Source: Haemophilus parainfluenzae
GTDB lineage: Bacteria; Pseudomonadota; Gammaproteobacteria; Enterobacterales; Pasteurellaceae
Assembly (NCBI RefSeq): GCF_014931395.1
Contig: NZ_CP063120.1
Location: forward strand, 248,001-312,000
DNA: 64,000 nt
Direction: 5' to 3'
Shown: piece by piece, positions 27,762 through 37,691 of the stretch
Layout: every line of letters begins with the position of its first letter
Position numbering within the stretch: the first letter of the stretch is position 1
The notes under the pieces: generated by a model
Told to the model about the DNA's origin: nothing
Seen by the model: the letters and a program-made list of their open reading frames with translations, nothing else
The model's database searches: none
Position numbers and translations under genes: made by a program

Positions 27762-28921
27762 TGCAAGTTCGTCCTTTTACCTGGCTCACCCTGAGCTTTT
27801 TTGGCTACTATTGTGCCTACGGTGTGTTTCTTCCCCTTTTCCCTGCGTGGTTAAAAACGCAATCTTATAGTGAAGAAAGCATCGGTTTATTGCTAGCCTG
27901 TGGTTATATTTTCCGTTTTAGTGGCAGTATTTTATTTTCTGGCTTGATAAAACGCGTTTCCCTTTTAGTGAATGGCTTACGTTACTTAGCTGTTGCCAGC
28001 GCTGTCACCATGGCATTAATCGGGCTCATGTCGCATAACTTCTGGTTATTATTTATTGGACTTGCCTTGTATTCCATGGTGAATGCGGCGGGCATGCCGA
28101 TTGGTGATAGCCTAGCGAGTACATGGCAACAACAAATTCATTTAGATTACGGTAAAGTACGCTTGATTGGCTCCTTTGCATTTGTTGTCGGCGTGATGGT
28201 GTTTGGGTATTTAGCGGGGATGGTTGGTGAGCAATACATCACATGGATGATTACGGGAATCCTTATTTTCTATAGCATTGTGCAATTACTTCATCCCAAT
28301 CCAATGCCACAAGATGAGCCACAAAGTGCGGTCGAAAATTCTGTTGGATTTTTAGGTCTACTCAAAAATAAAACGACACTTCGTTTATTTATTGCTATTG
28401 CACTGATTCAAGGATCGCACGCCGCTTATTACTCATACAGCACGATCTTCTGGACAAGCCACGGTCATTCTGTTTCCGATGCGGGCTTATTTTGGGGAAT
28501 TAGCGTATTAGTAGAAATTGTCGTCTTTTTCTTCTCTACCCGATTATTCAAAAACTGGAGCATTACAGCCCTATTCTATCTCACAGGCATCGCAGCTATC
28601 GTACGTTGGCTCGCTTTCGGTTATGCAGACACCTTTGTTGAAATCGTTCTATTGCAATGTTTTCACAGCCTCACTTATGTGGCGGGACATTACGCGACCG
28701 TGCGTTATATCACGACTCAACCACAAAACCATATTGCGAAATTACAAGGTTTATACAATGCTTTAGCGGGATGTGCAGCCATTGCCATTTTCACCGCACT
28801 TTCTGGCGTGCTTTATCCAATTTCGCCAGTTTATGCTTTTAGCTTAATGGCCGCCTTTGCATTCATTGGTTTATTTATCACCCCACGTGGTGTAAAAGCC
28901 TTTTTGGTACATAGAGTGTAA
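27761..28921 (+). CDS. MFS transporter, HcaT-like
   Basis: The 386-residue protein has about twelve hydrophobic segments and begins with [20 protein letters not shown], typical of the phenylpropionate/nucleoside-type MFS group that includes E. coli HcaT. The substrate is not known. It is translationally coupled to proC by a 1-bp overlap and ends 2 bp before xerD, so the three probably form one transcript. Confidence 0.8.
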   Translation: MQVRPFTWLTLSFFGYYCAYGVFLPLFPAWLKTQSYSEESIGLLLACGYIFRFSGSILFSGLIKRVSLLVNGLRYLAVASAVTMALIGLMSHNFWLLFIGLALYSMVNAAGMPIGDSLASTWQQQIHLDYGKVRLIGSFAFVVGVMVFGYLAGMVGEQYITWMITGILIFYSIVQLLHPNPMPQDEPQSAVENSVGFLGLLKNKTTLRLFIAIALIQGSHAAYYSYSTIFWTSHGHSVSDAGLFWGISVLVEIVVFFFSTRLFKNWSITALFYLTGIAAIVRWLAFGYADTFVEIVLLQCFHSLTYVAGHYATVRYITTQPQNHIAKLQGLYNALAGCAAIAIFTALSGVLYPISPVYAFSLMAAFAFIGLFITPRGVKAFLVHRV

Positions 28922-28923
28922 AC

Positions 28924-29817
28924 ATGAATAATCTCACGCTAGTCGATTTGTTCTTGAATGAATATTGGATTGAAAAAGGATTGTCTGAAAACACCGTGCA
29001 GTCTTATCGTCTCGATTTGACTGCTCTTTGTGATTGGTTAGATAAACAAAATTTATCCCTCGAAACACTCGAACCATTAGATCTACAGCAATTTCTGGGT
29101 AGCCGTTTAGAACAAGGCTATAAAGCGACGAGCACAGCGAGAATGCTCAGTGCGATGCGGAAATTATTTCAGTATCTATATCGCGAAAAATACCGTACGG
29201 ATGATCCAAGTGCCGTACTGAGCTCGCCTAAACTACCAAGCCGTTTGCCTAAGTATTTAACCGAGCAACAAGTCACAGATTTATTAAATACGCCAGATGT
29301 AGAAATTCCGCTCGAGTTACGCGATAAAGCCATGTTAGAATTGCTGTACGCCACAGGATTACGTGTCACGGAATTGGTCACGCTCACTATTGAGAATATG
29401 AACCTGCAACAAGGTGTCGTGCGGGTGATTGGTAAAGGTAATAAAGAACGTATTGTACCGATGGGGGAAGAAGCCGCTTTTTGGGTGCGACAATTCGTAC
29501 TTTACGGTCGTCCTATTTTGCTTAATGGGCAAAGTTCAGATGTGGTTTTTCCAAGTCAACGAGCTCAGCAAATGACTCGCCAAACCTTTTGGCATCGTAT
29601 AAAGCATTATGCGGTGTTAGCAGGAATTGATACGGATGCCCTTTCACCACATGTTCTCCGTCATGCCTTTGCGACGCATTTAGTGAACCACGGTGCGGAT
29701 CTCCGTGTTGTGCAAATGCTCCTCGGACACAGCGATCTCTCCACCACACAAATCTATACTCACGTAGCTAAAGAACGTTTGAAACACCTTCATGAAAGAT
29801 TTCATCCGAGAGGATAA
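28924..29817 (+). CDS. xerD: Site-specific tyrosine recombinase XerD
   Basis: The 297-residue protein has an N-terminal SAM-like DNA-binding domain and the catalytic residues in order: Arg in ATGLRVTEL, Lys in IGKGNKERIVP, His-x-x-Arg in HVLRHAFATHL, His in LGHSDLSTTQ and the Tyr nucleophile in IYTHV. Length and N-terminus (LVDLFLNEYWIEKGLSENT) fit XerD rather than XerC. With XerC it resolves chromosome dimers at dif. Confidence 0.95.
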   Translation: MNNLTLVDLFLNEYWIEKGLSENTVQSYRLDLTALCDWLDKQNLSLETLEPLDLQQFLGSRLEQGYKATSTARMLSAMRKLFQYLYREKYRTDDPSAVLSSPKLPSRLPKYLTEQQVTDLLNTPDVEIPLELRDKAMLELLYATGLRVTELVTLTIENMNLQQGVVRVIGKGNKERIVPMGEEAAFWVRQFVLYGRPILLNGQSSDVVFPSQRAQQMTRQTFWHRIKHYAVLAGIDTDALSPHVLRHAFATHLVNHGADLRVVQMLLGHSDLSTTQIYTHVAKERLKHLHERFHPRG

Positions 29818-29823
29818 GATCAA

Positions 29824-29863
29824 AAAGTGCGGTCAAATTTATCGTTATTTTTGATCGCACTTT
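29824..29863. terminator. Terminator between xerD and the glycerate kinase gene, uptake-signal type
   Basis: AAAGTGCGGTCAAA pairs with TTTGATCGCACTTT, with one G-T pair. The left arm holds an exact uptake signal and the right a one-base variant. T-rich sequence follows in both directions, so both convergent genes can use it. Confidence 0.7.
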
Positions 29864-29875
29864 AGTATGAAAAGC

Positions 29876-31006
29876 TTATTTCAATGACAACAATCTCGCC
29901 ACATTTTGAGCCGTCGAAATCAAATTCTGCTCGCCTTGCTTGAGAATTGTCGGTAAATCACCCAGATTACGGATAATTGGGAACACCGCATCAATCCCAT
30001 GTTCATACACCACTTCATAATCCTCACGTAAACAACCTACGATCGCGATGACTGGCTTATTAAATTGTTTCGCTGTGCGCGCCACGCCGATTGGGGTCTT
30101 ACCTAAAACACTTTGCGCATCCATACGGCCTTCACCGGTAATGACTAAATCAGCCTCTTTAACTTGTTCAGCAAGTTTCAAATTATCTAACACAATCTGC
30201 ACACCCGCCTTGAGTTGCACATTGGGTAAGAGCAATAAACCTCCGCCCATACCACCTGCCGCCCCTGCGCCTGATTGTTCTTGAATTTGTTTACCACAAT
30301 CCCGCTCGGCAATTTTAGCAAAATGAGCTAATGCCTCATCCAGTTCTTTCACCATCTCAGGCGTTGCACCTTTTTGTGGACCAAAAATCGCAGAGGCACC
30401 TCGTTCACCACAAAGTGGATTATTCACGTCACAAGCCACTTCGATTCGTACGTGTTGCAATCGAGGATCTAAATCAGCCATTTGAATTTCAGCAAGATTG
30501 GATAACGCTGTACCACCAAAGCCAATGGATTGACCATTTTTATCCAATAAACGCAAGCCTAATGCTTGCAGCATACCTGCACCACCGTCATTTGTGGCGC
30601 TCCCGCCGATCCCTAAAATGATGTGTTGAACACCAAGGTCAAGGGCTTGCTTAATTAGCTCACCCGTACCAAAACTGGTGGTTTGACAAGGATTGCGTTT
30701 ATCCATCGGGACAAGATGCAATCCCGATGCGGCTGCCATTTCGATAATCGCCGTATTACCCTCACCCGATAAACCGAAAAAGCTTTTTACTTGATTGCCT
30801 AACGGTGCAGTGACTTCCGTTTCAATCAGGCGACCTTGAGTGGCATCCACTAAGGATTGCACGGTTCCCTCACCACCATCTGCCATCGGTAATTTCACAT
30901 ATTCGGCATTCGGGAAAATTCGTTTAAAACCTGTTTCAATTGCATTTGCCACTTCGAGCGCGGTTAAACTTTCTTTAAATGAATCAGGCGCAATCACAAT
31001 TTTCAT
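29876..31006 (-). CDS. Glycerate kinase
   Basis: From the ATG at 31006 (AGGAG five bases upstream) the protein has 376 residues and starts MKIVIAPDSFKESLTA, as in the GarK/GlxK family. Further motifs are PMADGGEGTVQ, GIGGSATNDGGAGML and GEGRMDAQS. It phosphorylates D-glycerate. An in-frame start six codons earlier lacks support. The GntP-type permease gene lies 14 bp upstream, making a glycerate uptake and phosphorylation pair. Confidence 0.93.
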   Translation of the reverse strand: MKIVIAPDSFKESLTALEVANAIETGFKRIFPNAEYVKLPMADGGEGTVQSLVDATQGRLIETEVTAPLGNQVKSFFGLSGEGNTAIIEMAAASGLHLVPMDKRNPCQTTSFGTGELIKQALDLGVQHIILGIGGSATNDGGAGMLQALGLRLLDKNGQSIGFGGTALSNLAEIQMADLDPRLQHVRIEVACDVNNPLCGERGASAIFGPQKGATPEMVKELDEALAHFAKIAERDCGKQIQEQSGAGAAGGMGGGLLLLPNVQLKAGVQIVLDNLKLAEQVKEADLVITGEGRMDAQSVLGKTPIGVARTAKQFNKPVIAIVGCLREDYEVVYEHGIDAVFPIIRNLGDLPTILKQGEQNLISTAQNVARLLSLK

Positions 31007-31020
31007 ACACTCTCCTGACA

Positions 31021-32277
31021 TCAATAAAACACACCGAAAATGAGCGTAGAAACGACCGTCATAATCAACCCGATCGCACTTTCATAAGGAATCAGTTTTA
31101 AGCGTTCTTTCATATTCATATTCACACTGCCGCCAGTCGCATGGAAGAAAGAACCGTGTGGCATATTGTCGAATACGATCGCTCCCGCATGGATCATGGC
31201 TGCCGCCGCAAGACTGCTTACACCCAGCTCTAATAATGTTGAGCTAAATACATTGGATGCGACTGCCGTGCCTGCCGTCGTTGATGCCGTCGCAAGAGAC
31301 ATCAATACACCAGAAATTGGCGCGAGAATATAAGGAGGCAAACCAGAATGTTTTAAGCCTTCGATTAGCACATCTTTCATACCTGAGTTACCAATAATGC
31401 CCGCTAAAGCGCCCGTACCGAGCAACATAATCGCCACCGGTGCCATTTTGCCTAAGCCGCTAATCGCATAGCTATTCGCGTGGCGAAGTTTTCCCATACA
31501 TAACGCACCAATTAAACCACCTAGTGGCAACGCAATGAGAGGATCAACTTTAATGTCCGCCAATGGACGTAGCGCCAGTAATAAGATAGCCACTAATGGT
31601 GCAGCAAGTGCGGTCAGAAATGAGGGTAAATGTTGAGTATCAACGGCAACGCTCTCTTGTTCGGATACAAAAGAGCCTTTATTTTTTAAACGTTTCGCTA
31701 AGAAATAGGTTAAGGCTAGCCCAAAGATCCCAGGAATAATCCCCACTACCATTACCGACGTTAAAGGCAGATGAAAGGTATCTGCTGCTGCAATGGCATT
31801 GGGGTTAGGTGACATCAAGTTTCCTGCTTTTCCCCCACCAATCATCGCTAATAAAACAGCTGATTTTGATAAATTGGTGCGACGAGCTAACGCCAGTGCA
31901 ATCGGGGAAACGGTAATAACGGCTACATCAATAAACACACCGACTGCGGTTAAAATCAGTGTTGCTAAAGCTAAGGCCAATAACGCTCTTGCTTCACCAA
32001 GTTTATGTGTAATAGTTTCGGCAATCGTGCTGGCCGCCCCCGATTCAATGAGCACACCTGCTAGTACACCTGCCGCTAAAATTCGCATAACAGCTGTCGT
32101 AATACCCTGGGCCCCACCGATCATTAAGTTCACCGTTTCGGATAAATCAGCGCCACCAACTAGCCCGCCTATCAAAGCCCCCGTCAACATGCCATAGACT
32201 GGCGAGACTTTTTTCAAAATGAGAAAAATGGCCACAATAAGCGCAACTAATGCACCGAAAGACGAAACTGTTGTCAT
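31021..32277 (-). CDS. GntP-family permease, probable glycerate/gluconate transporter
   Basis: The 418-residue protein has twelve or more hydrophobic segments. Typical features are MIGGGKAGNLMSPNPNAIAAADTF and SGVLMSLATASTTAGTAVAS. GntP proteins are proton symporters for sugar acids. Because glycerate kinase is the next gene, glycerate is the likely substrate; this is inference from linkage. Confidence 0.88.
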   Translation of the reverse strand: MTTVSSFGALVALIVAIFLILKKVSPVYGMLTGALIGGLVGGADLSETVNLMIGGAQGITTAVMRILAAGVLAGVLIESGAASTIAETITHKLGEARALLALALATLILTAVGVFIDVAVITVSPIALALARRTNLSKSAVLLAMIGGGKAGNLMSPNPNAIAAADTFHLPLTSVMVVGIIPGIFGLALTYFLAKRLKNKGSFVSEQESVAVDTQHLPSFLTALAAPLVAILLLALRPLADIKVDPLIALPLGGLIGALCMGKLRHANSYAISGLGKMAPVAIMLLGTGALAGIIGNSGMKDVLIEGLKHSGLPPYILAPISGVLMSLATASTTAGTAVASNVFSSTLLELGVSSLAAAAMIHAGAIVFDNMPHGSFFHATGGSVNMNMKERLKLIPYESAIGLIMTVVSTLIFGVFY

Positions 32278-32334
32278 AAATACCTACTTATATCCAATAC
32301 CGCTGAGATATATAAATGTTTGTGTACATTATAC

Positions 32335-32364
32335 AAAAACGGCTTATGTAAAACACATAAGCCG
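32335..32364 (-). terminator. dgkA terminator
   Basis: CGGCTTATGT and ACATAAGCCG form a perfect 10-bp stem with loop AAAAC. On the minus strand it is followed by TTTTTG. It lies 28 bp after dgkA and before the GntP gene on the same strand, separating the two units. Confidence 0.8.
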
Positions 32365-32391
32365 ACATTTTTACTTAAAATTGACCGCACT

Positions 32392-32748
32392 TTAGAAAAA
32401 TAAAATACTTCCCCAAACAACGGCAACGATGCAAAGCGCAATGAATACCGCTGCTGAGCCTTGGTCTTTGGCTCGCCCTGAAAGCTCGTGGCGTTCTGTA
32501 CCGATACGGTCCACCACCGCTTCAACTGCACTATTTAACAGCTCTACTGCCATCACGAGTAAAACCGATGAAATCATCAGCGCGATTTCAATTTTAGTGT
32601 CACCGAGCCAAAATGCGAGCGGAATCAGAATGCACGCAAGAAAACATTCGTGGCGGAATGCAGTTTCATTTTTGAATGCACTCTTTAAACCTTGTAAGGA
32701 ATATTTTGTGGAGTTAATTAAATGGGTTAATCCCGTGGTTTTATACAT
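32392..32748 (-). CDS. dgkA: Diacylglycerol kinase
   Basis: The 118-residue membrane protein has three hydrophobic segments and the family signature ELLNSAVEAVVDRIG, with ELSGRAKDQGSAAV after it. It recycles diacylglycerol to phosphatidic acid in the inner membrane. It begins 20 bp after relA on the same strand and its stop overlaps an exact uptake signal. Confidence 0.95.
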   Translation of the reverse strand: MYKTTGLTHLINSTKYSLQGLKSAFKNETAFRHECFLACILIPLAFWLGDTKIEIALMISSVLLVMAVELLNSAVEAVVDRIGTERHELSGRAKDQGSAAVFIALCIVAVVWGSILFF

Positions 32749-32768
32749 AAAAGTTCCTATGTTGTAAT

Positions 32769-35018
32769 CTATAAACGTTTTGCTTCGATAACGTCGTCTA
32801 ACTTTGCTAATCTGGCCAGTATTTTACTTAAACTTTCAACATTTTTCAGTTCAATTTCCATATCCATCGTTGCCACTTGTTTTTTGGTGTCCGCACGACT
32901 TGAAACACCTAGTACACTGACTTTTTCATTCGCCAGCACAGTCGTAATATCGCGTAATAAACCATTACGATCACTTGCCACAATACGAATATTAATATGG
33001 AAACCAGCCGCATAATCATCCCCCCAAAGGGCTTCCACCACGCGTTCAGGATGTGCAGCTTGTAATTCAATAAATTGCTCACAATCGCAGCGATGAATTG
33101 AGATGCCACGTCCCATAGTAATGTAGCCTGCGATTGCATCGCCTGGAATCGGTTGGCAACAACGTGCCATATGATGCAGTAAATTACCGACGCCTTCAAC
33201 AATCACATAGCCTTTTTTCTGCTGCTGGTCTGCTTTTTGTTGTGCCTTCTGCTGCGCAGTATTCGCACTTTTGCTCGCCACATGACGGAGAATTTCTTGA
33301 TCCGCCTCTTCAGCCGTCACTTTAATCAATCGGCTTTGTAAAAAATTCACCAACTGATTTAAACGAATATCCCCGCTACCAATACCCGCATATAAATCTT
33401 CAAGATTTTTTAAGTTATAACGAGGTAATGCAACCTGCTCTACTTGTTTTAAACTGATATTCAAACGCGCAAGCTCATTATCTAACAGCTCTTTACCCGC
33501 AGGAACGTTTTTATCACGATCTTGTTTTTTGAACCACGCTTGGATTTTCGCACGCGCTTTTGACGTATGGGTAAAGCCTAAATTTGGGTTTACCCAATCT
33601 CGGCTTGGGTTCGGATTTTTCTGCGTGATGATATCTACTTGCTCACCCATTTGCAGGTGATAAGTGAATGGCACAATACGCCCACCGACTTTCGCCCCAA
33701 TACAACGGTGTCCAATTTCACTATGAATCGCATAAGCAAAATCAAGAGGGGTTGATCCTGCTGGTAAATCAACCACTTCACCTTTCGGTGTAAATACATA
33801 TACTCGGTCATCAAAGACTTGGCTACGCAATTCGGCCATCACTTCGCCAGAATCAGTAATATCATCTTGCCATGCAAGTAATTTACGCAACCAAGTGATT
33901 TTTTCTTCGTAAGCAGAAAGGCTACCCGTCGTCCCTTCTTTGTATTTCCAGTGCGCTGCGACGCCAAGTTCAGCATCATCATGCATTTGTTGAGTACGAA
34001 TTTGCACTTCAATCGGCTTACCGCCTTTGCCCAATACCACAGTATGAATGGATTGATAGCCATTCGGTTTAGGATTGGCGACATAGTCATCAAATTCTTT
34101 TGGTAAATGTTTGAAATGAGTGTGCACGATACCAAGCGCGGTATAACAATCCTGCAATTTTTGCACGATAATTCTGACCGCTCTTACATCATATAAACCA
34201 CTGAATTCCAAATGTTTCTTTTGCATTTTTCGCCAAATGCTATAGATGTGTTTTGGACGACCGTAAACCTCAACCTGATCAATATTTTCTTTTAAATAAC
34301 CGGTTAATTCTGTCACAAAATCAGTAATATACTGCTCACGATCTAAACGACGCTCATGTAATAATTTGGCGATATTTCGATATTGTTCTGGATGCAAATA
34401 ACGGAAGCAGTAATCTTCAAGCTCCCATTTCAATTGGCCGATACCTAAACGGTTCGCCAACGGGGCATAAATATTGGAACATTCTTTGGCTGCCAACACT
34501 TTTTCTTCTTCGCAAAAATGATTTTCCGCATCGCGAAGAAAGGTAATACGTTCGGCAAGTTTGATGATCACACAGCGGAAATCGTCCACCATTGCAAGGA
34601 GCATACGGCGTACATTATCCACTTGAGAGGCATTAGCAGAATGACTGGCGTTGAGCTGACGGATGTTATCCATCTCTTCCACGCCTTTGAGTAATTTGGT
34701 GATTTTAGGCCCAAAATCTTCTTGAATTTGTTCCCAATCTACGAGTTGGTTGGCTACTAATGGGAATAGCATAGCAGTGAGCAAACTCTCACTGTCCATA
34801 TTCATTTCATGCAGGATTTCCACCATTTCCACACCGGATTGCAATGTAAGCACTGCATTTTCCATTTTATCGGCGTGTTCAGCTATTTTAGCTTGAGCGT
34901 AATACCAGGCATCAATCAGGGATTTTTCAGTAGCGGCAGGAAGTTTAAGGCTCGAACACCATTGCTCGATCACAAAATCTTGCGGATTTAATAAGTGAGA
35001 ACCACGAACTGCAACCAT
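32769..35018 (-). CDS. relA: GTP pyrophosphokinase RelA
   Basis: The start at 35018 gives MVAVRGSHL, as in E. coli RelA, with AGGGGG well spaced upstream; a frame 12 codons longer is less likely. The 749-residue protein has an inactive hydrolase-like N-terminal domain, the synthetase domain (YGRPKHIYSIWRKMQKK; IEVQIRTQQMHDDAELGVAA), a TGS domain (VYVFTPKGEVVDLPAG), a zinc-finger region with HMARCCQPIPGD and a C-terminal ACT domain. It makes (p)ppGpp on stalled ribosomes. Confidence 0.97.
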   Translation of the reverse strand: MVAVRGSHLLNPQDFVIEQWCSSLKLPAATEKSLIDAWYYAQAKIAEHADKMENAVLTLQSGVEMVEILHEMNMDSESLLTAMLFPLVANQLVDWEQIQEDFGPKITKLLKGVEEMDNIRQLNASHSANASQVDNVRRMLLAMVDDFRCVIIKLAERITFLRDAENHFCEEEKVLAAKECSNIYAPLANRLGIGQLKWELEDYCFRYLHPEQYRNIAKLLHERRLDREQYITDFVTELTGYLKENIDQVEVYGRPKHIYSIWRKMQKKHLEFSGLYDVRAVRIIVQKLQDCYTALGIVHTHFKHLPKEFDDYVANPKPNGYQSIHTVVLGKGGKPIEVQIRTQQMHDDAELGVAAHWKYKEGTTGSLSAYEEKITWLRKLLAWQDDITDSGEVMAELRSQVFDDRVYVFTPKGEVVDLPAGSTPLDFAYAIHSEIGHRCIGAKVGGRIVPFTYHLQMGEQVDIITQKNPNPSRDWVNPNLGFTHTSKARAKIQAWFKKQDRDKNVPAGKELLDNELARLNISLKQVEQVALPRYNLKNLEDLYAGIGSGDIRLNQLVNFLQSRLIKVTAEEADQEILRHVASKSANTAQQKAQQKADQQQKKGYVIVEGVGNLLHHMARCCQPIPGDAIAGYITMGRGISIHRCDCEQFIELQAAHPERVVEALWGDDYAAGFHINIRIVASDRNGLLRDITTVLANEKVSVLGVSSRADTKKQVATMDMEIELKNVESLSKILARLAKLDDVIEAKRL

Positions 35019-35119
35019 AATACCCCCTTGTTGATGAATATGGCTCGGTGACATCCTGTCAACCGAGTTGTCTTTTTAAGACAACAAAAAAGTCTGACTA
35101 TTCTATCAGAATTTACACC

Positions 35120-36430
35120 TTATTTGATAAATAATGTCACCGACTCCAAATGACTGGTATGCGGGAACATATCAATCATGGCCGTTTTGATGATACGATA
35201 ACCGAAAGAGCGGAGAATTTCTGCATCTCGTACCAAAGTTGCGGGATTGCAAGATACATAAAGAATGCTTTCTGCACCAAGCTCACATAACGCATTCAGT
35301 GCAAAAGCGGCGCCACTGCGAGGAGGGTCAAGAAGAATTTTATTGAAATGTTGTTTTGCCCAAGGTTGTTCTGAAAAAGCTTGGTCTAAATCGGCTTGAT
35401 AAAACTCAACATTCTCAATGTGGTTAAACTGTGCATTCAATTGGGCTTTTTTCACCATATCAAAAACACCTTCAATTCCAACCGCACTTTTCACGCGTTT
35501 GGCTAAAGGCAGAGTAAAATTACCCATGCCACAGAATAAATCTAAGACATGATCGTCCTGATTCAAATCAAGCCAATCTAAAGCAGTGTCAACCATTTGC
35601 TGATTTAAGTGGGTATTCACTTGAATAAAATCGCGGATATCAAAGGATAAACGGATATCGCCCAATGAATAATAAGGCATTTCACCGTGCACAAGTTGAA
35701 TACTTTGATCATCTTGTAAAAACAAATTTACGGCATTTATACGAGCAAACTCAAGCAACAAAGTGCGGTCAGTTTCAGTTAAATTTCCTTTGTAACGTAA
35801 CAGCATAGCTACGCCATTATCCGCTGAAACCAATTCAATATGCCCTAATTGTTTCGGGGTTGAATATTGAGCCCAAAGTGCGGTCAATTTGGGGATAAGA
35901 TGATTAATCGCAGGCTCTGCGACTAAGCATTGTTGAATACTCACTAACTGATTGGAGTTTTTCTGACGAAATCCCATTTCAATAGTTTTGCTTTTCGCAT
36001 TCCACAGTAAACTTAATCGTACTCGACGACGATAAGCCCATTGCTCACCACAAATCATGGGCATTAATTGAATGGGCTCTGCTTGCAGTTTACTTAATCG
36101 AGAAAAAAGGGCTTTCTCTTTAGCGTTACGTTGCATTTCTACAGGAATATGCTGACCTTGGCATCCACCACAACGGCCATAATAACGACATTGTGGCTCA
36201 ACACGCTGATTACTCTCTTGTAGCCATTTTTGTGCAGTCGCTAATCCATATTGACGTTTTTCATCGGTCACTACCGCTTCCACTTTTTCCGTTGGTAAAG
36301 CATTTTCAATGAACCAGGTTTTACCTTGAATTTTGGCTACGCCTAATCCTTGATAATCTAAATCCTGAATTTCAGCGACGATTTTTTGTATGGTTTTCTG
36401 TTTTTTTTGTGGAGCGTAAAGTAAAGCCAT
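35120..36430 (-). CDS. rlmD: 23S rRNA (uracil-1939-C5)-methyltransferase
   Basis: The 436-residue protein has an N-terminal TRAM domain, iron-sulfur cysteines in CRYYGRCGGC (Cys81, Cys87, Cys90), the SAM motif VLDLFCGMGNFTLPLA, LLDPPRSGA and the nucleophile region YVSCNPATLVRD. This fits RlmD (RumA). It lies between recO and relA on the same strand, an order I recall from Haemophilus. Two uptake signals lie within it. Confidence 0.95.
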   Translation of the reverse strand: MALLYAPQKKQKTIQKIVAEIQDLDYQGLGVAKIQGKTWFIENALPTEKVEAVVTDEKRQYGLATAQKWLQESNQRVEPQCRYYGRCGGCQGQHIPVEMQRNAKEKALFSRLSKLQAEPIQLMPMICGEQWAYRRRVRLSLLWNAKSKTIEMGFRQKNSNQLVSIQQCLVAEPAINHLIPKLTALWAQYSTPKQLGHIELVSADNGVAMLLRYKGNLTETDRTLLLEFARINAVNLFLQDDQSIQLVHGEMPYYSLGDIRLSFDIRDFIQVNTHLNQQMVDTALDWLDLNQDDHVLDLFCGMGNFTLPLAKRVKSAVGIEGVFDMVKKAQLNAQFNHIENVEFYQADLDQAFSEQPWAKQHFNKILLDPPRSGAAFALNALCELGAESILYVSCNPATLVRDAEILRSFGYRIIKTAMIDMFPHTSHLESVTLFIK

Positions 36431-36466
36431 GATGGTGTTTTAATCTATTTGTATCAAAGAAAGGGA

Positions 36467-37171
36467 TTATTTTAAATAAAGTACATTTTGCGTAAATAAT
36501 TCTCGGCTTTTCAGCGGTTTATCACCTAAATAAGGTTTAAGCGCGATGCGGGTAAAACGTTTTGCCGCTTGCAATACTGACTCTTCGGTGAATTCCAAAC
36601 GGTCAAAGGCGAGTAAATCTCGACCATAAAAGGTCAAGTTATCTTTTACCAACGAAGCAATAAAACCCTTTTCCGCACGGTATTGGTAAGTCATCGATTC
36701 GTCTACGAGCAAACCTGATCCAGCACAATGCAGAAAATCAATACCATAACCTAAAATTTTAAGTAAATGAAATTCAAATAAGCGTAGCGTAGGTTCGACC
36801 TGTGGCTGAGTGGCTAAGTCTGTTAAGCATTGTAGATAATGCTGAAAAAGTTGTGGATTGGCCGTTTCTGGCTCGATCACTCGAGTTATCAGCTCATTTA
36901 CATAAAACCCGCTGTATAAAGCCGTTTGCTGCAAAGGCAGCGTAATTGCTGCGGGCTCTGCTTTCGTGAGTGTTTTTAATGCGCCTTTTCCTGACCAACG
37001 AAGAAGTAATGGCGTAAAAGGCTGTAAGACAGATTTCCATGCCGAACGTTTCGCACGAGCACCTTTTGCAATAACCGTCAAACGTCCCGTTTCTTCAGTG
37101 AATAAATCCACCAAAAGGCTGGTTTCACTATAAGGACGACGATGTAACACAAAGCCGCGTTGGAGATCCAT
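36467..37171 (-). CDS. recO: DNA repair protein RecO
   Basis: The 234-residue protein starts with the OB-fold segment [20 protein letters not shown], then [18 protein letters not shown]. RecO with RecR loads RecA onto SSB-coated DNA. It begins 7 bp after the oapB-like gene and is followed by rlmD. Confidence 0.92.
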   Translation of the reverse strand: MDLQRGFVLHRRPYSETSLLVDLFTEETGRLTVIAKGARAKRSAWKSVLQPFTPLLLRWSGKGALKTLTKAEPAAITLPLQQTALYSGFYVNELITRVIEPETANPQLFQHYLQCLTDLATQPQVEPTLRLFEFHLLKILGYGIDFLHCAGSGLLVDESMTYQYRAEKGFIASLVKDNLTFYGRDLLAFDRLEFTEESVLQAAKRFTRIALKPYLGDKPLKSRELFTQNVLYLK

Positions 37172-37178
37172 ACAAGAA

Positions 37179-37586
37179 TTATTTGCCTGATTTTAATTCA
37201 CTTGGTTGTTTAACACAGCGTTCAGCAAGCACTTCACCTACGCTAGTTTGTAATTGACTGAAGTCATCACGCTCCTGCCAATACCAACGAATATTCGCAT
37301 AATTTCTACCACGCTCAGAAATTACTCGAGTCAATTTTTCGGTTACATCATTAAAAGTAACGGTCACCTGACTGAGTGTTTTTTTATTCTTCTGTTTTTG
37401 CTTGGTATGAACCACACTCACTGCTTTATTACCTTTACACAAGTAAACCGTTGCCGAACCCTTTTGAGATTTTTTATCCACGGTTTGCACTTTCATTTTC
37501 TGTGGTGCGGGTTTGCTTAATTCAACATTTTGTGAACAAGCGGAAAGACAAAGTGCGGTCAAAATTACGCTTAATTTTTTTAACAT
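37179..37586 (-). CDS. oapB: Small lipoprotein, probable OapB
   Basis: From the ATG at 37586 this is a 135-residue lipoprotein: [16 protein letters not shown] gives a clear signal peptide and lipobox (LSAC). Upstream in-frame starts at 37601 and 37625 would add a charged stretch before the signal peptide, and 37625 lies in a hairpin. Its place directly after oapA and before recO matches oapB of H. influenzae, which is linked to OapA expression; I identify it from position and size, not from a motif. Confidence 0.6.
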   Translation of the reverse strand: MLKKLSVILTALCLSACSQNVELSKPAPQKMKVQTVDKKSQKGSATVYLCKGNKAVSVVHTKQKQKNKKTLSQVTVTFNDVTEKLTRVISERGRNYANIRWYWQERDDFSQLQTSVGEVLAERCVKQPSELKSGK

Positions 37587-37614
37587 GAATTCTATTTCCA
37601 TCAAGGTTTGTTTA

Positions 37615-37644
37615 TGATTGCTCACTTTGCGAAATGAGCAATCA
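37615..37644. other. Perfect 10-bp inverted repeat between oapA and oapB
   Basis: TGATTGCTCA and TGAGCAATCA flank CTTTGCGAAA. No T run follows, so it is not a standard terminator. It would lie in the leader of the oapB transcript. Confidence 0.55.
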
Positions 37645-37661
37645 TAAACAATCTTATCTAG

Positions 37662-37684
37662 AAAAATGGGCGATTACTCGCCCA
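37662..37684 (-). terminator. oapA terminator
   Basis: TGGGCGA and TCGCCCA form a 7-bp stem with loop TTAC, followed on the minus strand by five T. It is 8 bp past the oapA stop. Confidence 0.7.
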
Positions 37685-37691
37685 CTAAAAA

